From Candidatus Kuenenia stuttgartensis (GTDB lineage Bacteria; Planctomycetota; Planctomycetia; Pirellulales; UBA1268), in the NCBI GenBank assembly GCA_945883745.1, contig CAMCYH010000008.1, forward strand, positions 1 through 46,752: a stretch of 46,752 nucleotides of DNA, in the 5' to 3' direction. This document shows, piece by piece, positions 34,442-43,661 of this stretch (the first letter of the stretch is position 1; the number at the start of each line of letters is the position of its first letter). The notes under the pieces were generated by a model. That model was not told the DNA's origin. It did not search any database and worked only from the letters and a program-made list of their open reading frames with translations. A program made the position numbers and the translations under genes.

Positions 34442-35443
34442 ATGACGACTCCTCGTTTGAAACTGCTGCTCTACGAGTGGTGCTGCTCAGGGGGATTGGC
34501 GGCGCTGCCGTCAGGAAGCGAGCTGGAAGACCTCTTCGCCGAGGGGCGGATGATGCTCGAAGCCCTCGCCGCCGATGCCGCCCGCGATCCCTCGCTCGAT
34601 GTGACGGTGCTGGTCGATGCTGCCCGGGAAATCAATCTGCCCGATGGTATGCGCGTCGAGACCGTGCCACACGACGCCGAAATCAGTTCACTCGTTGACG
34701 CCGCCACTCGGAACGATCGTGCGGTGCTCGTCGCACCGGAGACCAACGGAATTCTGGCGGATCGCGTGGCCCGCGTGCGGGCAGCGGGCGGCCACCCTGT
34801 CGCAGCGGGTCTACGGTTTCTTGCGATCGCCGGTGACAAACAGGCGACGATCGACGCACTCGCCGCGGCGGGTGTGCCCGTGCCGGCCGGCCGATCACTC
34901 AGTGCCGATGAGCCATTTCCGCTGGGATTCCATCTCCCAGCCATTCGCAAGGCCCGAGCGAGCGCGGGCTGCGACGGCCTACAGATCATTCGTCCTCCCG
35001 GAGGCGTTGCCGCCAGCGCGGGGGCGACCCGACTGGAAGCCTTGATTGCCGGCACGCCGGTCGGCGTCTCATGCCTCTGCGGCGGCGACCTGGAAATCCT
35101 GCCTCCACTCCGGCAGCGATTTACCGACGGTGATAGGCCCCGGTATCTCGGCAGCGAGCCGCTCCCAAACCCATCGCTGGCGACGCGTGCCCAAGGCCTG
35201 GCCCGGCGGGCGGTGGCCGCCCTCGAACGTGCGGCAGGCGACGAGCCGGCCGCGGGATGGGTGGGTGTCGACATGATCCTTGGCGACCGGCACGATGGTC
35301 TCGATGACCGCGTACTGGAGGTCAATCCGCGGCTCACGACTTCCTTCGTCGTGCAGTCCCGCGGGGCATCGCTCAGCCTTGTGCGGTCGATGATCGACCG
35401 CGCTGCAACGCCTCGTGAATGCACTCCCCTCCCCCGCCGTTGA
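34442..35443 (+). CDS. ATP-grasp protein of the H4MPT-linked C1 gene set (MfnD-like)
   Basis: 333 residues. N-terminal segment LLLYEWCCSGGLAALPSGSE, a pre-ATP-grasp domain, then the ATP-grasp core, with the nucleotide-binding stretch near FHLPAIRKARASAGCDGLQI and the metal-binding end WVGVDMILGDRHDGLDDRVL, EVNPRLTTSFV. Archaeal MfnD is a tyramine-glutamate ligase of methanofuran synthesis, and similar ATP-grasp genes accompany H4MPT genes in methylotrophs and planctomycetes. The two genes after it fit the same set, which is the main support for the role. The next gene starts 29 bases inside this one. Confidence 0.8.
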   Translation: MTTPRLKLLLYEWCCSGGLAALPSGSELEDLFAEGRMMLEALAADAARDPSLDVTVLVDAAREINLPDGMRVETVPHDAEISSLVDAATRNDRAVLVAPETNGILADRVARVRAAGGHPVAAGLRFLAIAGDKQATIDALAAAGVPVPAGRSLSADEPFPLGFHLPAIRKARASAGCDGLQIIRPPGGVAASAGATRLEALIAGTPVGVSCLCGGDLEILPPLRQRFTDGDRPRYLGSEPLPNPSLATRAQGLARRAVAALERAAGDEPAAGWVGVDMILGDRHDGLDDRVLEVNPRLTTSFVVQSRGASLSLVRSMIDRAATPRECTPLPRR

Positions 35444-36443
35444 CCTCTTAGCCCTCGACATCGGCGGGGCAAACATCAAGGCCGCCGACGGCTTCGGCTG
35501 GACAAAAACCGAAGCATTTGCCATGTGGCGAGACTGGCGGCGACTCGACGCCGCATTGACAGGCCTCATCGCCGATGCACCGCGACGCGTCGTCGCCACG
35601 ATGACCGGTGAAATCGCCGACTGCTTTCCATCGCGACGAGCCGGTGTGGAGCACATCGTCGCTGCCCTCACCTCGGCCACCCGCACCGCCTCGGTCGGCA
35701 TCTACACCACCGACGGTCGCATCGTTTCACCGGAGGATGCCATCCGTGATCCGCTCGCGGTCGCTGCTTCCAACTGGCATGCCGTGGCTCGTCTCGCGGC
35801 ATCACTCGCCCCGACGAGCCGCACGCTTCTCATCGACATCGGCTCGACGACGACCGACATCATCCCTCTCGAGGACGGAAAGCCGACTCCACGAGCCAAC
35901 GACGACATGGGGCGGCTGGCCTCCGGAGAACTGGTCTACACCGGCATGGAGCGGACCCCGATCGCGGCAATTGTCCGCAGCCTGCCCCAGCGCGGCATCC
36001 GCCGTGCAGTCGTCAGCGAACTCTTTGCCCGCTCCCAGGATGCGTGGCTGATGCTGGGCGGCCTGCCCGAGGATTCATCTTGCACCGATACGGCCGACGG
36101 CGGGCCGGCCACTCGGGATGCCGCCCGCATCCGTCTGGCCCGGACGATGCTGCTCGAGCCAGAGGAATTCACGCTGGACGATGCCCTCGCTGCGGCTGAG
36201 AGGATCGCCGCAGCTCAGACACGCCAGGTCACCCAGGCCGTGCGCCGCGTAGCGCGGAGAACGGGTTGGGAGCCGACCGCAATCGTTTTTTCCGGCCACG
36301 GCGGCCTGCTGGCCCGCCGACTGCTTGCCGGGCTGCCTCGCACGCTGCTTACAATCGATGTGCAGGATTATCTTTCACCTGCGGTATCGAGGGTGGCGCC
36401 GGCCCACGCCTTGGCGCTCATTGCCCGGGGAACTCTGCGATGA
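35415..36443 (+). CDS. H4MPT-linked C1 transfer pathway protein (hydantoinase/oxoprolinase-like)
   Basis: 342 residues of the actin-like ATPase fold family that includes hydantoinase A. Visible phosphate motifs: LLALDIGGANIKAADGFGWT (N-terminal), TLLIDIGSTTTDIIPLEDGK (middle) and FSGHGGLLARRL (C-terminal). Known relatives sit in bacterial tetrahydromethanopterin gene clusters, with an exact reaction that is not established. The start is GTG at 35415, overlapping the ATP-grasp gene, and the stop overlaps the next gene (ATGA), so the three are translationally linked. Confidence 0.87.
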   Translation: MNALPSPAVDLLALDIGGANIKAADGFGWTKTEAFAMWRDWRRLDAALTGLIADAPRRVVATMTGEIADCFPSRRAGVEHIVAALTSATRTASVGIYTTDGRIVSPEDAIRDPLAVAASNWHAVARLAASLAPTSRTLLIDIGSTTTDIIPLEDGKPTPRANDDMGRLASGELVYTGMERTPIAAIVRSLPQRGIRRAVVSELFARSQDAWLMLGGLPEDSSCTDTADGGPATRDAARIRLARTMLLEPEEFTLDDALAAAERIAAAQTRQVTQAVRRVARRTGWEPTAIVFSGHGGLLARRLLAGLPRTLLTIDVQDYLSPAVSRVAPAHALALIARGTLR

Positions 36444-37042
36444 CAAAAACATGGATTCGGGGCTGCCTGCGCCAATCCGAAGGCGGTGACGGCACCGAGG
36501 CTCTGGTGCTGAAGGTCGGGGGCAGCCTCCTTTCGTGGCAGGACTGGCCGCGACTGCTCGATCGCCTCGTGGCGGAAGTCGGAGATGTCCCGTTGGCCAT
36601 CGTGGTCGGCGGCGGCTCCGTCGTCGACGGGCTGAGGCAGATCGATGCAGCAGCGCCACAGCCGGCCAAGCTCATGCATGACCTCGCCCTCGACTGCATG
36701 CATGCGCTCGCCCAGCTGGTTGCGAAAAGCACCGGTTTGCCGCTCTCTGCCAATCCGGCTCTCACCGGGGCGGCATGCGTGCTCGACGCGCCCGCATGGG
36801 TGCTCACCCAGCCCGCCGCTGCCGATCTGCCGGCCAGCTGGGATGTGACCAGCGATTCGATCGCCGCGTTGCTGGCCAGGGAAAACAACGCCACGCTCTT
36901 GCTGGCCAAGTCAGCGGCTCCGCCGGCCACAGGGTGCGGTGTGAGCCTCGAATCGCTCACCACAAGCGGCTGGATCGACCGCTATTTCCCTACCGCCGCA
37001 ACGGGTCTGAAGGAAATCTATTGGACGGCCCCGACAGGGTAG
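36440..37042 (+). CDS. Amino-acid kinase family protein (MfnE-like)
   Basis: 200 residues. ATP-binding pattern of the carbamate/aspartokinase fold: LVLKVGGSLLSWQDWPRLLD at the start, LAIVVGGGSVVDGLRQID, DLALDCMHALAQLVAKSTG, and WDVTSDSIAALLARENNATL. The size and context match MfnE, which phosphorylates the aminomethylfuran intermediate of methanofuran in archaea, and its bacterial relatives in C1 clusters. ATGA overlap with the upstream gene. Assignment rests largely on the neighbours; a different small-molecule kinase cannot be excluded. It converges with the DUF1598 gene 70 bases downstream, and no clear terminator is visible there. Confidence 0.78.
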   Translation: MTKTWIRGCLRQSEGGDGTEALVLKVGGSLLSWQDWPRLLDRLVAEVGDVPLAIVVGGGSVVDGLRQIDAAAPQPAKLMHDLALDCMHALAQLVAKSTGLPLSANPALTGAACVLDAPAWVLTQPAAADLPASWDVTSDSIAALLARENNATLLLAKSAAPPATGCGVSLESLTTSGWIDRYFPTAATGLKEIYWTAPTG

Positions 37043-37112
37043 CAGACTGTGGAAAAGATCTGTCGCTGCAGGATGCGGCAACTCAGGAAAGCCCTCGTGG
37101 CTTCTGCGATCG

Positions 37113-38483
37113 CTACCAGTACCAGCCGCTGGCGGGGCGTGGTGCGAGTGATGCGGTGCGGGCCTCGGCCAGGCTGACCGCCTCGACCGCCTCCGTTGCA
37201 AACGCCCACGGCTGAAACTGCACGCCCCCAGAGGCCGTCACCACCCAGCCGCTTCCCTTGCGGAGTTTCGTGGCCACCGTTGGGATGGTATCTGCCACGC
37301 GGTAGGCGGGCACGGGCAGCTTCTCGGCGTCGAGGAGCGGCGCGATGTCGAGGCCGGCCCGCCGGTCGAGTTGACGTCCATGGATCAACGCCGCCACCAC
37401 GGCCAGATCGATGCAGTTGACCAGGTCGGCGAAGACGGGCTGGCGCTCCGCCAGGGCGTCATAGTGAGTCGTCATCGCGGCGCACCATTTCTTGGCAACG
37501 CCGTCGGCCGCCCCCTGCCCCCGTTTGACGCCCTCCTTGGCGAGAAGATCGCTCTCGGTGAGGCACGTCATCCGACGGCCATTGATCTGCCAGGCCAGCT
37601 CATCCGGATCACGACTGAGCGGGTCGTAGGAGGGTTCGAGCCAGAACCGCGGAAGCGCGGCGGCCACGCCGCCGGCGGGCACCATCGCCGTATAGCTTGG
37701 CAGCCCCGGTACACCTGACGGCTCAAGTCCCATGCCGATCCGCTTCATGCGGTAGTCCGCCGCCACCAGCACATGCGCGAAATGAGTATCGCCAGGCACC
37801 CCCCCCACGCGCACGACCTGTGGCCCAAGAGCCTCTTCCATGCGCCGCAATGTTGCATCGGGATCAGGCCCGATACCCCGCTGCGAACGGAGAAGAGCCT
37901 GGAGTCGCGTGAGCCCCTCGGGTGTTGGGTCGATTGAGCAACGAATGCCACCCGCGCGGGCCGCATCAATGGCACGAAGCGCTGCCAGCAAGTCTTCGAG
38001 TTGGAGCGGGGGCCGCTGCGACTCGGCACCGACGGCATTCCCGACGGCATCGATCGAGACGGCCTCGGCAGGCCCTGCCAATACGATGTCGTGGCCCTCC
38101 GGGTCGACGAACACATGCGTGACTCGCTGCAGCCCGGCAAGAAAAATCACATCGGCCGGGAGTGGGCCTTCCGCCGCGGCATCGATGGCCTTCATCAATC
38201 CCGCCAGAGACACACGACGGATCGCCGCCGGCTCCACGGCCCCTGCCTTGGCGAGTGCCGCCCGTCGGGTGGCCGAGAGTTCTTGCAGCGCTGCCGGGTC
38301 GATGCTGTTGACGATTCCCTCGGCATCGATGGCGATCCCGCCCACCGCCTGTCCGAATCCGAAGCCTCCCCCACCCATGCCCATTCCCTGACCGCTGGCC
38401 TCACGAGTAGCCGATACCACTGGCACGGCGAGCAGGATGAGCACACACCAACCACCGAAAGAAGCAGGGATGCCGCGGAGCAT
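37113..38483 (-). CDS. DUF1598 domain protein, secreted, planctomycete type
   Basis: 456 residues. The signal peptide is [19 protein letters not shown], ending near residue 30, followed by a Gly/Met-rich stretch ([17 protein letters not shown]). The body contains [60 protein letters not shown] and [13 protein letters not shown], which I recognise as the DUF1598 pattern of Planctomycetes. Function unknown, probably periplasmic or outer-surface. It is divergent from the FHA-sigma54 activator gene, with 165 bases between the starts. Confidence 0.85.
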   Translation of the reverse strand: MLRGIPASFGGWCVLILLAVPVVSATREASGQGMGMGGGGFGFGQAVGGIAIDAEGIVNSIDPAALQELSATRRAALAKAGAVEPAAIRRVSLAGLMKAIDAAAEGPLPADVIFLAGLQRVTHVFVDPEGHDIVLAGPAEAVSIDAVGNAVGAESQRPPLQLEDLLAALRAIDAARAGGIRCSIDPTPEGLTRLQALLRSQRGIGPDPDATLRRMEEALGPQVVRVGGVPGDTHFAHVLVAADYRMKRIGMGLEPSGVPGLPSYTAMVPAGGVAAALPRFWLEPSYDPLSRDPDELAWQINGRRMTCLTESDLLAKEGVKRGQGAADGVAKKWCAAMTTHYDALAERQPVFADLVNCIDLAVVAALIHGRQLDRRAGLDIAPLLDAEKLPVPAYRVADTIPTVATKLRKGSGWVVTASGGVQFQPWAFATEAVEAVSLAEARTASLAPRPASGWYW

Positions 38484-38531
38484 GGATGGCCTCGATCTGG
38501 AAAAACGACCCGAAGAGTGGACCGATGCCAG

Positions 38532-38560
38532 ATGCTAGTCTGGGTTGGGCGTGGCGGCAA
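38532..38560 (-). promoter_or_regulatory. Candidate promoter of the DUF1598 gene
   Basis: Minus strand: -35 TTGCCG (38560-38555), 17-base spacer, -10 TAGCAT (38537-38532). It predicts a leader of about 40 bases. Both boxes match consensus at 4 of 6 positions. No sigma-54 type -24/-12 site (GG-N10-GC) was recognised in this intergenic region. Confidence 0.4.
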
Positions 38561-38648
38561 ACCCGATCCAACGCAGAAAAACAGCCCCTTTTTGTGTTTC
38601 TTCTCACCCTCTCCACACCCGGCGGCGTGTGATGGATACTGGGAGGCC

Positions 38649-40613
38649 ATGTCTGCCGTCCTGATGCACCTGATGATTCGTGACCCGGTGGCCGGTCCCT
38701 CGGCCGTGCCACTTCTGCCCGGCGAGCGAATCACGATTGGGCGCGCACCCTCGAATCACGTGGTGCTTCAGGACGACCGGGCCAGTCGGTCGCATGCCGA
38801 AATCCACCCGTCAAGCAAAGGCTGGATGATTCGCGATCTGGACAGTCGGAATGGCACGCTCATTGATGGTGAGCGGCTGAGCGATGACCGGCTGCTTGCT
38901 GCAGGGGAGACCATTCAGATCGGTCGCGTCGAAATTCTGATCTGTGAGGGCGCCCCCCCGACAGATCCACGTGATGAGCCGGCCACGGCTGCCGGTGCGA
39001 CGAACGCCCTGTCTGCCGAGCACGAGTCGTGGCAGCAATCGATCATTCACCGCCGTGCCCGTGGGCGCCTGCTGGAGGATATTCGCGATTCGGCCGACGC
39101 CCTTCCGCGGGTCGGCCGGGCCGCCGGCGAACTCTGCCGGCTTTCATTCGCGCTCGGCAAGTCGGCCACACTCGCCGAGGTGGCTGCCGTCGCACTCGAG
39201 ACGGCGGCACCGGGAGTGCAGGCGTTTCGTGGACTCGTGCTCCTGCCCACCGCACTTGCCGATTTGCCAGGAGCGGGCGGCATCGACGCTGCCGTCTTGC
39301 GGCCGGCCGCGATGTTTCCTGCGACGACGACTCCTGGGCCGATCCCGGATGCCGCGGTGGCCACGGTGCTCACCACCGATGAGGCGGTGGTCGCCTGTTC
39401 GGTGGGCACGAATGAGGCCACCGACACCATCGTGTCGACCATCTCGGCCCCGATTCGCCTGGGTGGCCATCCGGTCGGAATCCTGCACATCGAAGCCAAG
39501 GCACGGCCGCACGACACGATGGCCGATGATCTCGAGTTCGTGATGGCGGTCAGCGACGCAGTGGGCGTGGCCCTCGAGAACCTCGCCGCTCGGGAGAGCC
39601 TCTCTTCAAAACTTGCCAGCACCGCCACCGAGAACGAGCGGCTCCGGCAGCGGCTGCGGGCGGAGTCGAAGATCGTCGGCGACAGCGACGCGCTGCAGGG
39701 CATTCTCGGACAGGTCGTGCGGGTGGCGACGACCAAGGCGACCGTGCTGATCCGTGGCGAAAGCGGGGTGGGCAAGGAGCTGGTAGCCAGCGCGATCCAC
39801 GAAGCCAGCGACCGCGTTAAGGGGCCGTTTGTCTGTCTCAATTGCGCGGCCCTCTCCGAAACGCTCCTCGAGAGTGAATTGTTTGGTCACGAGAAGGGGG
39901 CCTTTACCGGCGCCACCGACAGGAAAATCGGCAAGTTCGAGTCGGCACACAAGGGCACGCTCTTTCTCGATGAGATCGGGGAGATGGGGGCGACGATCCA
40001 GGCCAAGTTTCTCCGCGCTCTCGAGGGGCATGCCTTCGAGCGGGTGGGAGGCAGCAATCGCGTGCAGGTCGACGTGCGGGTGGTGGCGGCGACCAACCGC
40101 GACCTCGAGGAGGCGGTGAAGTCGGGCGACTTCCGCCGTGATCTCTACTTTCGCCTCAAGGTCGTCGAGATCCTCGTGCCATCGCTCCGGAAGCGGCCGG
40201 ACGACATCGAGGTGCTTGCCCGGCATTTTCTTGATCGGTTCGTCGCGGAGACGGGGCGTCGCATCGAGCGATTCACCCCGGCTGCCATCGAGGCGATGCA
40301 GTCCTATCATTGGCCGGGAAACGTCCGCGAGCTGCGCAACTGCATCGAGCGGGCCGTCGTGTTGTCCCAAAACCCGCAGATCGATGTGGGAGACCTGTCG
40401 CTGAGCCAGATCGCCGCCCCCGGCGACACCGGCAAGTTGTCAGCATCCCGCACCGGCAGCTACGCGCCGCTTTCGCTCGAAGAGCTCGAGCGAAAGCATG
40501 TCATGGCCACCCTCGAGGCGACCGGGGGCAACAAGACGAAAGCCGCATCGATCCTGGGAATCGAGCGGTCGACGCTCGATCGTAAGCTCGCCCGCTGGGC
40601 GAAAGCCACATAG
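38649..40613 (+). CDS. Sigma-54-dependent transcriptional activator with FHA and GAF domains
   Basis: 654 residues. An FHA domain lies at about 20-95 ([20 protein letters not shown], then ASRSHAEI and [13 protein letters not shown]), so it likely senses a phosphothreonine partner such as a Ser/Thr kinase target. A GAF-like domain lies at about 150-315. The AAA+ domain has Walker A GESGVGKE (about 370), the sigma-54 contact loop GAFTGAT (about 417), Walker [12 protein letters not shown] and [19 protein letters not shown] Fis-type helix-turn-helix ends it ([20 protein letters not shown]). The start at 38649 has GGGAGG close upstream. Target genes unknown. No kinase gene is adjacent. Confidence 0.95.
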   Translation: MSAVLMHLMIRDPVAGPSAVPLLPGERITIGRAPSNHVVLQDDRASRSHAEIHPSSKGWMIRDLDSRNGTLIDGERLSDDRLLAAGETIQIGRVEILICEGAPPTDPRDEPATAAGATNALSAEHESWQQSIIHRRARGRLLEDIRDSADALPRVGRAAGELCRLSFALGKSATLAEVAAVALETAAPGVQAFRGLVLLPTALADLPGAGGIDAAVLRPAAMFPATTTPGPIPDAAVATVLTTDEAVVACSVGTNEATDTIVSTISAPIRLGGHPVGILHIEAKARPHDTMADDLEFVMAVSDAVGVALENLAARESLSSKLASTATENERLRQRLRAESKIVGDSDALQGILGQVVRVATTKATVLIRGESGVGKELVASAIHEASDRVKGPFVCLNCAALSETLLESELFGHEKGAFTGATDRKIGKFESAHKGTLFLDEIGEMGATIQAKFLRALEGHAFERVGGSNRVQVDVRVVAATNRDLEEAVKSGDFRRDLYFRLKVVEILVPSLRKRPDDIEVLARHFLDRFVAETGRRIERFTPAAIEAMQSYHWPGNVRELRNCIERAVVLSQNPQIDVGDLSLSQIAAPGDTGKLSASRTGSYAPLSLEELERKHVMATLEATGGNKTKAASILGIERSTLDRKLARWAKAT

Positions 40614-40634
40614 GTCCCGCGCTCCAGCCTCCCG

Positions 40635-40710
40635 CCCCCGGGCTCGCGCCCGGGGCTCCCTGGGGTAGTGCACACGAAGCCGCCAGGCGCAAGCCGGCGC
40701 GATGAAGCGT
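40635..40710. repeat. Hairpin repeats after the sigma-54 activator (array D)
   Basis: CCCCGGGC-TCGC-GCCCGGGG (40636-40655), followed by GGCTCCCTGG and then a GCCGCCAGGCGCAAGCCGGC unit (about 40680-40699). Both modules match array C in the same order, 6.3 kb away. It lies in the 123-base gap between the convergent activator and NYN genes, where it may also help stop transcription in both directions. Confidence 0.7.
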
Positions 40711-40736
40711 CATCGAACGCCGGTGCAGCCGGCCGC

Positions 40737-41219
40737 CTACAACCCGAAATAGCGTTTCCAGCGTTCCACATCTTCCGGACCCGGATCCGGGGGCTTGGCA
40801 TCGGGCGGTGGCTGGCTGGCCCGACGGCGTTCCCTCTGCTCCGCCAGCCACTCGGCGCTGCCCACGGCCGTCGCGCGGCGCCGGCGAGCCGCCGCCTGCA
40901 GCCGACGATCGCTCGATACAACGACGAGATCGTGAGGCGCCGTGTCATCCTCCACGATCTCCTCGATGAGGGAGTCGGCATCTGGATACTCGCGGGCATA
41001 CCAGACACGGATCGGGCCGTGCGTGCAGCGACCCGGAAGTCCGTCGGGGGCGTTGGCCGCGTCGAACACGACGATCGTCTTGGCCGCATCGTCACCGAGG
41101 AGATTCAAGAGCAGGTCAAGCAGGGCGATTCGCGACTGCTCAAACCCCCGCAGCCCACGTTCGGCGCCGAACACGCCCGACGCATGGAGAAGATTGTAGC
41201 CGTCGATGATGAGCGTCAT
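40737..41219 (-). CDS. NYN-domain (YacP/Rae1-like) ribonuclease-type protein
   Basis: 160 residues. PIN/NYN nuclease pattern: MTLIIDGYNLLHASGVFGAE with the first acidic residue, TIVVFDAANAPDGLP, EYPDADSLIEEIVEDDTAPH and LVVVSSDRRLQAAARRRRAT. The acidic residues expected for metal binding (D7, D60 region, D87, D110 region) are present. Relatives in Firmicutes (Rae1/YacP) cut mRNA on the ribosome. The start overlaps the stop of pyrC (ATGA), so it is the last gene of the pyrB-pyrC operon, although no link to pyrimidine synthesis is known to me. Confidence 0.85.
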   Translation of the reverse strand: MTLIIDGYNLLHASGVFGAERGLRGFEQSRIALLDLLLNLLGDDAAKTIVVFDAANAPDGLPGRCTHGPIRVWYAREYPDADSLIEEIVEDDTAPHDLVVVSSDRRLQAAARRRRATAVGSAEWLAEQRERRRASQPPPDAKPPDPGPEDVERWKRYFGL

Positions 41220-42493
41220 GACCCGAGCCGATACTTCACTCGCCCGCCCACGATCGTCGCCACGGCCCGCCCCTGCAGCGTCCAGCCGTGGAACGGCGAA
41301 TTGACGCTCTTTGACTGAAACGCGTTGACATCGACCTGCCAGGAACAATCAGGATCGATCAGCGTGATGTCGGCGATCGCCCCGGGCCGCAGCGTCCCGC
41401 GATTGATGCCGAGAATCCGGGCCGGGAGCGTGCTCATCGCCTCGACGAGGCGGGGCCAGCCGATCCGGCCCGGGACGACGAGGCGGGTGACCGCCAGCCC
41501 GACCGCGGTCTCGAGGCCGAGGATGCCAAACGGAGCCCGATCGAGCTCCAGCATTTTCTTTTCCCGGGCGTGTGGGGCATGATCGGTCGCGATGCAGTCG
41601 ATCGTGCCATCGACGAGTCCGGCGATGATAGCGTCGACGTCGGCTGCCGTCCGCAAAGGCGGGCTCATCTTGAAGTTGGAGTCGAAGCCCCGCAGGCTTT
41701 CGTCGGTGAGCGTGAAGTGGTGCGGGCAGGCCTCGGCGGTCACGCGGACACCACGGGCCTTGGCGGCCCGCATGAGGGCCGCTCCGCCCGCGGTGGAAAC
41801 ATGCATCACGTGAAGGCGGCCGCCGGTGACCTCGGCGAGGGCGATGTCTCGGCCGATCATCACGTCCTCTGCGGCCGCTGGCATACCCGGCAGTCCGAGC
41901 ACGAGCGACACGAGTCCTTCGTTCATGACGCCGCCGCGAGAGAGTTCCAGCACCTCCTCGTGGGCGAGGATCGGCTTGTCGAACATCCGGCAGTACTCGA
42001 AGGCCCGCCGCATCAATTCGGCGTCGGCAACGGGCGCGCCGTCGTCACTGAAGGCCACCGCGCCGGCCTCGACGAGCTGGCCGATCTCGGCGAGCTCCTT
42101 GCCCTCGCGATTCCGGCTCACACACGCCACCACGAACACGTTGCAGGCATCAGCCCGGGCGGCCTTCTGGTGAATAAACTCGACGTTGGCCTGCGTGTCG
42201 ATCGGGGGCTCGGTGTTGGGGATGCAGGCGATGCTCGTGAACCCGCCGGCGACGGCCGCCCGTGCGCCGGTGGCGATCGTCTCGTCCTCCTCGCGGCCCG
42301 GTTCACGCAGGTGGACATGCATGTCGACGAGACCGGGGCAGACGATCAGCCCACCGGCGTCGATCGTCTCCTCGGCTGAGCCCCCACCGTCGATCGCCGC
42401 GACGACACCGTTTTCGATGAGTACGTCGTCAACGCGATCGATTCCCTGGCTGGGATCGACCACACGTCCGCCGCGAATAAGGAGCTTCGTCAT
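41216..42493 (-). CDS. pyrC: Dihydroorotase
   Basis: 425 residues, class I bacterial type. Converts carbamoyl-aspartate to dihydroorotate in pyrimidine synthesis. The zinc motif is CPGLVDMHVHLREPGREEDE. Others are HEEVLELSRGGVMNEG, LHVMHVSTAGGAALMRAAKA, VTAEACPHHFTLTDESL, and DCIATDHAPHAREKKMLELD, with the catalytic Asp. The C-terminal GWTLQGRAVATIVGGRVKY is typical of class I enzymes. It starts 12 bases after the pyrB stop. Confidence 0.96.
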   Translation of the reverse strand: MTKLLIRGGRVVDPSQGIDRVDDVLIENGVVAAIDGGGSAEETIDAGGLIVCPGLVDMHVHLREPGREEDETIATGARAAVAGGFTSIACIPNTEPPIDTQANVEFIHQKAARADACNVFVVACVSRNREGKELAEIGQLVEAGAVAFSDDGAPVADAELMRRAFEYCRMFDKPILAHEEVLELSRGGVMNEGLVSLVLGLPGMPAAAEDVMIGRDIALAEVTGGRLHVMHVSTAGGAALMRAAKARGVRVTAEACPHHFTLTDESLRGFDSNFKMSPPLRTAADVDAIIAGLVDGTIDCIATDHAPHAREKKMLELDRAPFGILGLETAVGLAVTRLVVPGRIGWPRLVEAMSTLPARILGINRGTLRPGAIADITLIDPDCSWQVDVNAFQSKSVNSPFHGWTLQGRAVATIVGGRVKYRLGS

Positions 42494-42505
42494 GCCGATG
42501 ATCCC

Positions 42506-43507
42506 TCAGATGTGTCGGGCAGCGGCTGCCGCCTCGCTTGAGTCACCCGCCGACCGCGGCCCGCAAATGAGCCACAAGGCCCCCATCCGCACGGCGAGGC
42601 CGTTGGTGACCTGGTCGAGGATCAGCGACTGCGGGCAATCAGCGACGTCGGCCGTCACCTCGACGCCACGGTTGATCGGACCGGGCGCCAAGATCAGAAG
42701 GTCCTTGCGTGCCCGCTTCAGCCGCTCGCCTGTCATCGCGTAGAGGTGGGCATATTCGCGGACCGAAGGAAAGGGGCGGGTGTTTTGTCGCTCGAACTGA
42801 ATCCGCAGCAGGTTGAGCACATCGCAACGAGGCACGATGTCGTCGAGGCTGTGCGACACCTCCACCCCAAACTCCCGCCACCGCTCGGAGACGAGTGTGG
42901 GGGGGCCACACAGGATCACCTTCGCGCCGAGCTTTGTCAGGCCCCACAGGTTGCTCCGAGCCGTGCGACTGTGGGCGATGTCTCCCACGAGCCCGACCGT
43001 CACACCCCGCAGGTCCCCCACGTGTTCACGGATGGAGAAGATGTCGAGGAGGCCCTGCGTGGGATGCTCGTGCGGTCCATCACCGGCGTTGATCACCCCC
43101 ACGTGGAGATGCTGAGCCAGGAGATGGGGCGTGCCGGGCGTGCTGTGACGCACGACGACGGCATCGATTCCCATCGCCTCGAGATTGCGGGCGGTGTCGA
43201 TAAACGACTCCCCTTTGGAGAGGCTGCTGGTCGATGCTGAAAAATCAACGACGTCAGCCCCGAGCCGCCGCGCCGCCAACGAGAAACTGGTGCGGGTACG
43301 GGTCGAATTTTCGAAGAACAGGTTTACGACCGTCCGACCGGCCAGCACGGACAACTTCTGCCGGCAGCCACCGGTCGCCTCTTTAAAGAGGGCAGCGGTG
43401 TCGAGGAGCAGTCGCACCTCGTCCGACGTCAGCCGCTCCAAATCAAGCAGGTGGCGGTGGGGCCAGCCGACCGGGACAGTCGACGGGGCGGAGACGGCAT
43501 TCGCCAT
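42506..43507 (-). CDS. pyrB: Aspartate carbamoyltransferase catalytic subunit
   Basis: 333 residues. Transfers carbamoyl from carbamoyl phosphate to aspartate. Motifs: [20 protein letters not shown] (carbamoyl-phosphate binding), [54 protein letters not shown] and [11 protein letters not shown]. The start [20 protein letters not shown] is preferred; an in-frame upstream start at 43570 gives 21 extra residues without similarity. A weak promoter-like pair (TTGGCG-18-TACACT) is present upstream on the minus strand. No pyrI regulatory subunit is seen. Confidence 0.96.
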   Translation of the reverse strand: MANAVSAPSTVPVGWPHRHLLDLERLTSDEVRLLLDTAALFKEATGGCRQKLSVLAGRTVVNLFFENSTRTRTSFSLAARRLGADVVDFSASTSSLSKGESFIDTARNLEAMGIDAVVVRHSTPGTPHLLAQHLHVGVINAGDGPHEHPTQGLLDIFSIREHVGDLRGVTVGLVGDIAHSRTARSNLWGLTKLGAKVILCGPPTLVSERWREFGVEVSHSLDDIVPRCDVLNLLRIQFERQNTRPFPSVREYAHLYAMTGERLKRARKDLLILAPGPINRGVEVTADVADCPQSLILDQVTNGLAVRMGALWLICGPRSAGDSSEAAAAARHI

Positions 43508-43661
43508 AGGGGGGGATTTTCGAGTGCGGAAATTGTGAGGAGTGTAGCCAGTATTCCCCAGATTCGCCAAACACTTCCTGCCCAGTCAAAAAAAATGGAC
43601 TGCGCATCGGCTTGGCCTTGTCCTCGCTTGGGGAGCAATCGTACTGTCCCGCGTGTTGGCC

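Noticed and set aside
37043..37112. Intrinsic terminator between the convergent kinase and DUF1598 genes
   Set aside because: Only a weak stem (AGCC/GGCT) without a T-run was found.
40737..41219. NYN protein as a toxin of a toxin-antitoxin pair
   Set aside because: There is no small partner gene; it is coupled to pyrC, and its size and motifs fit the YacP/Rae1-like group.
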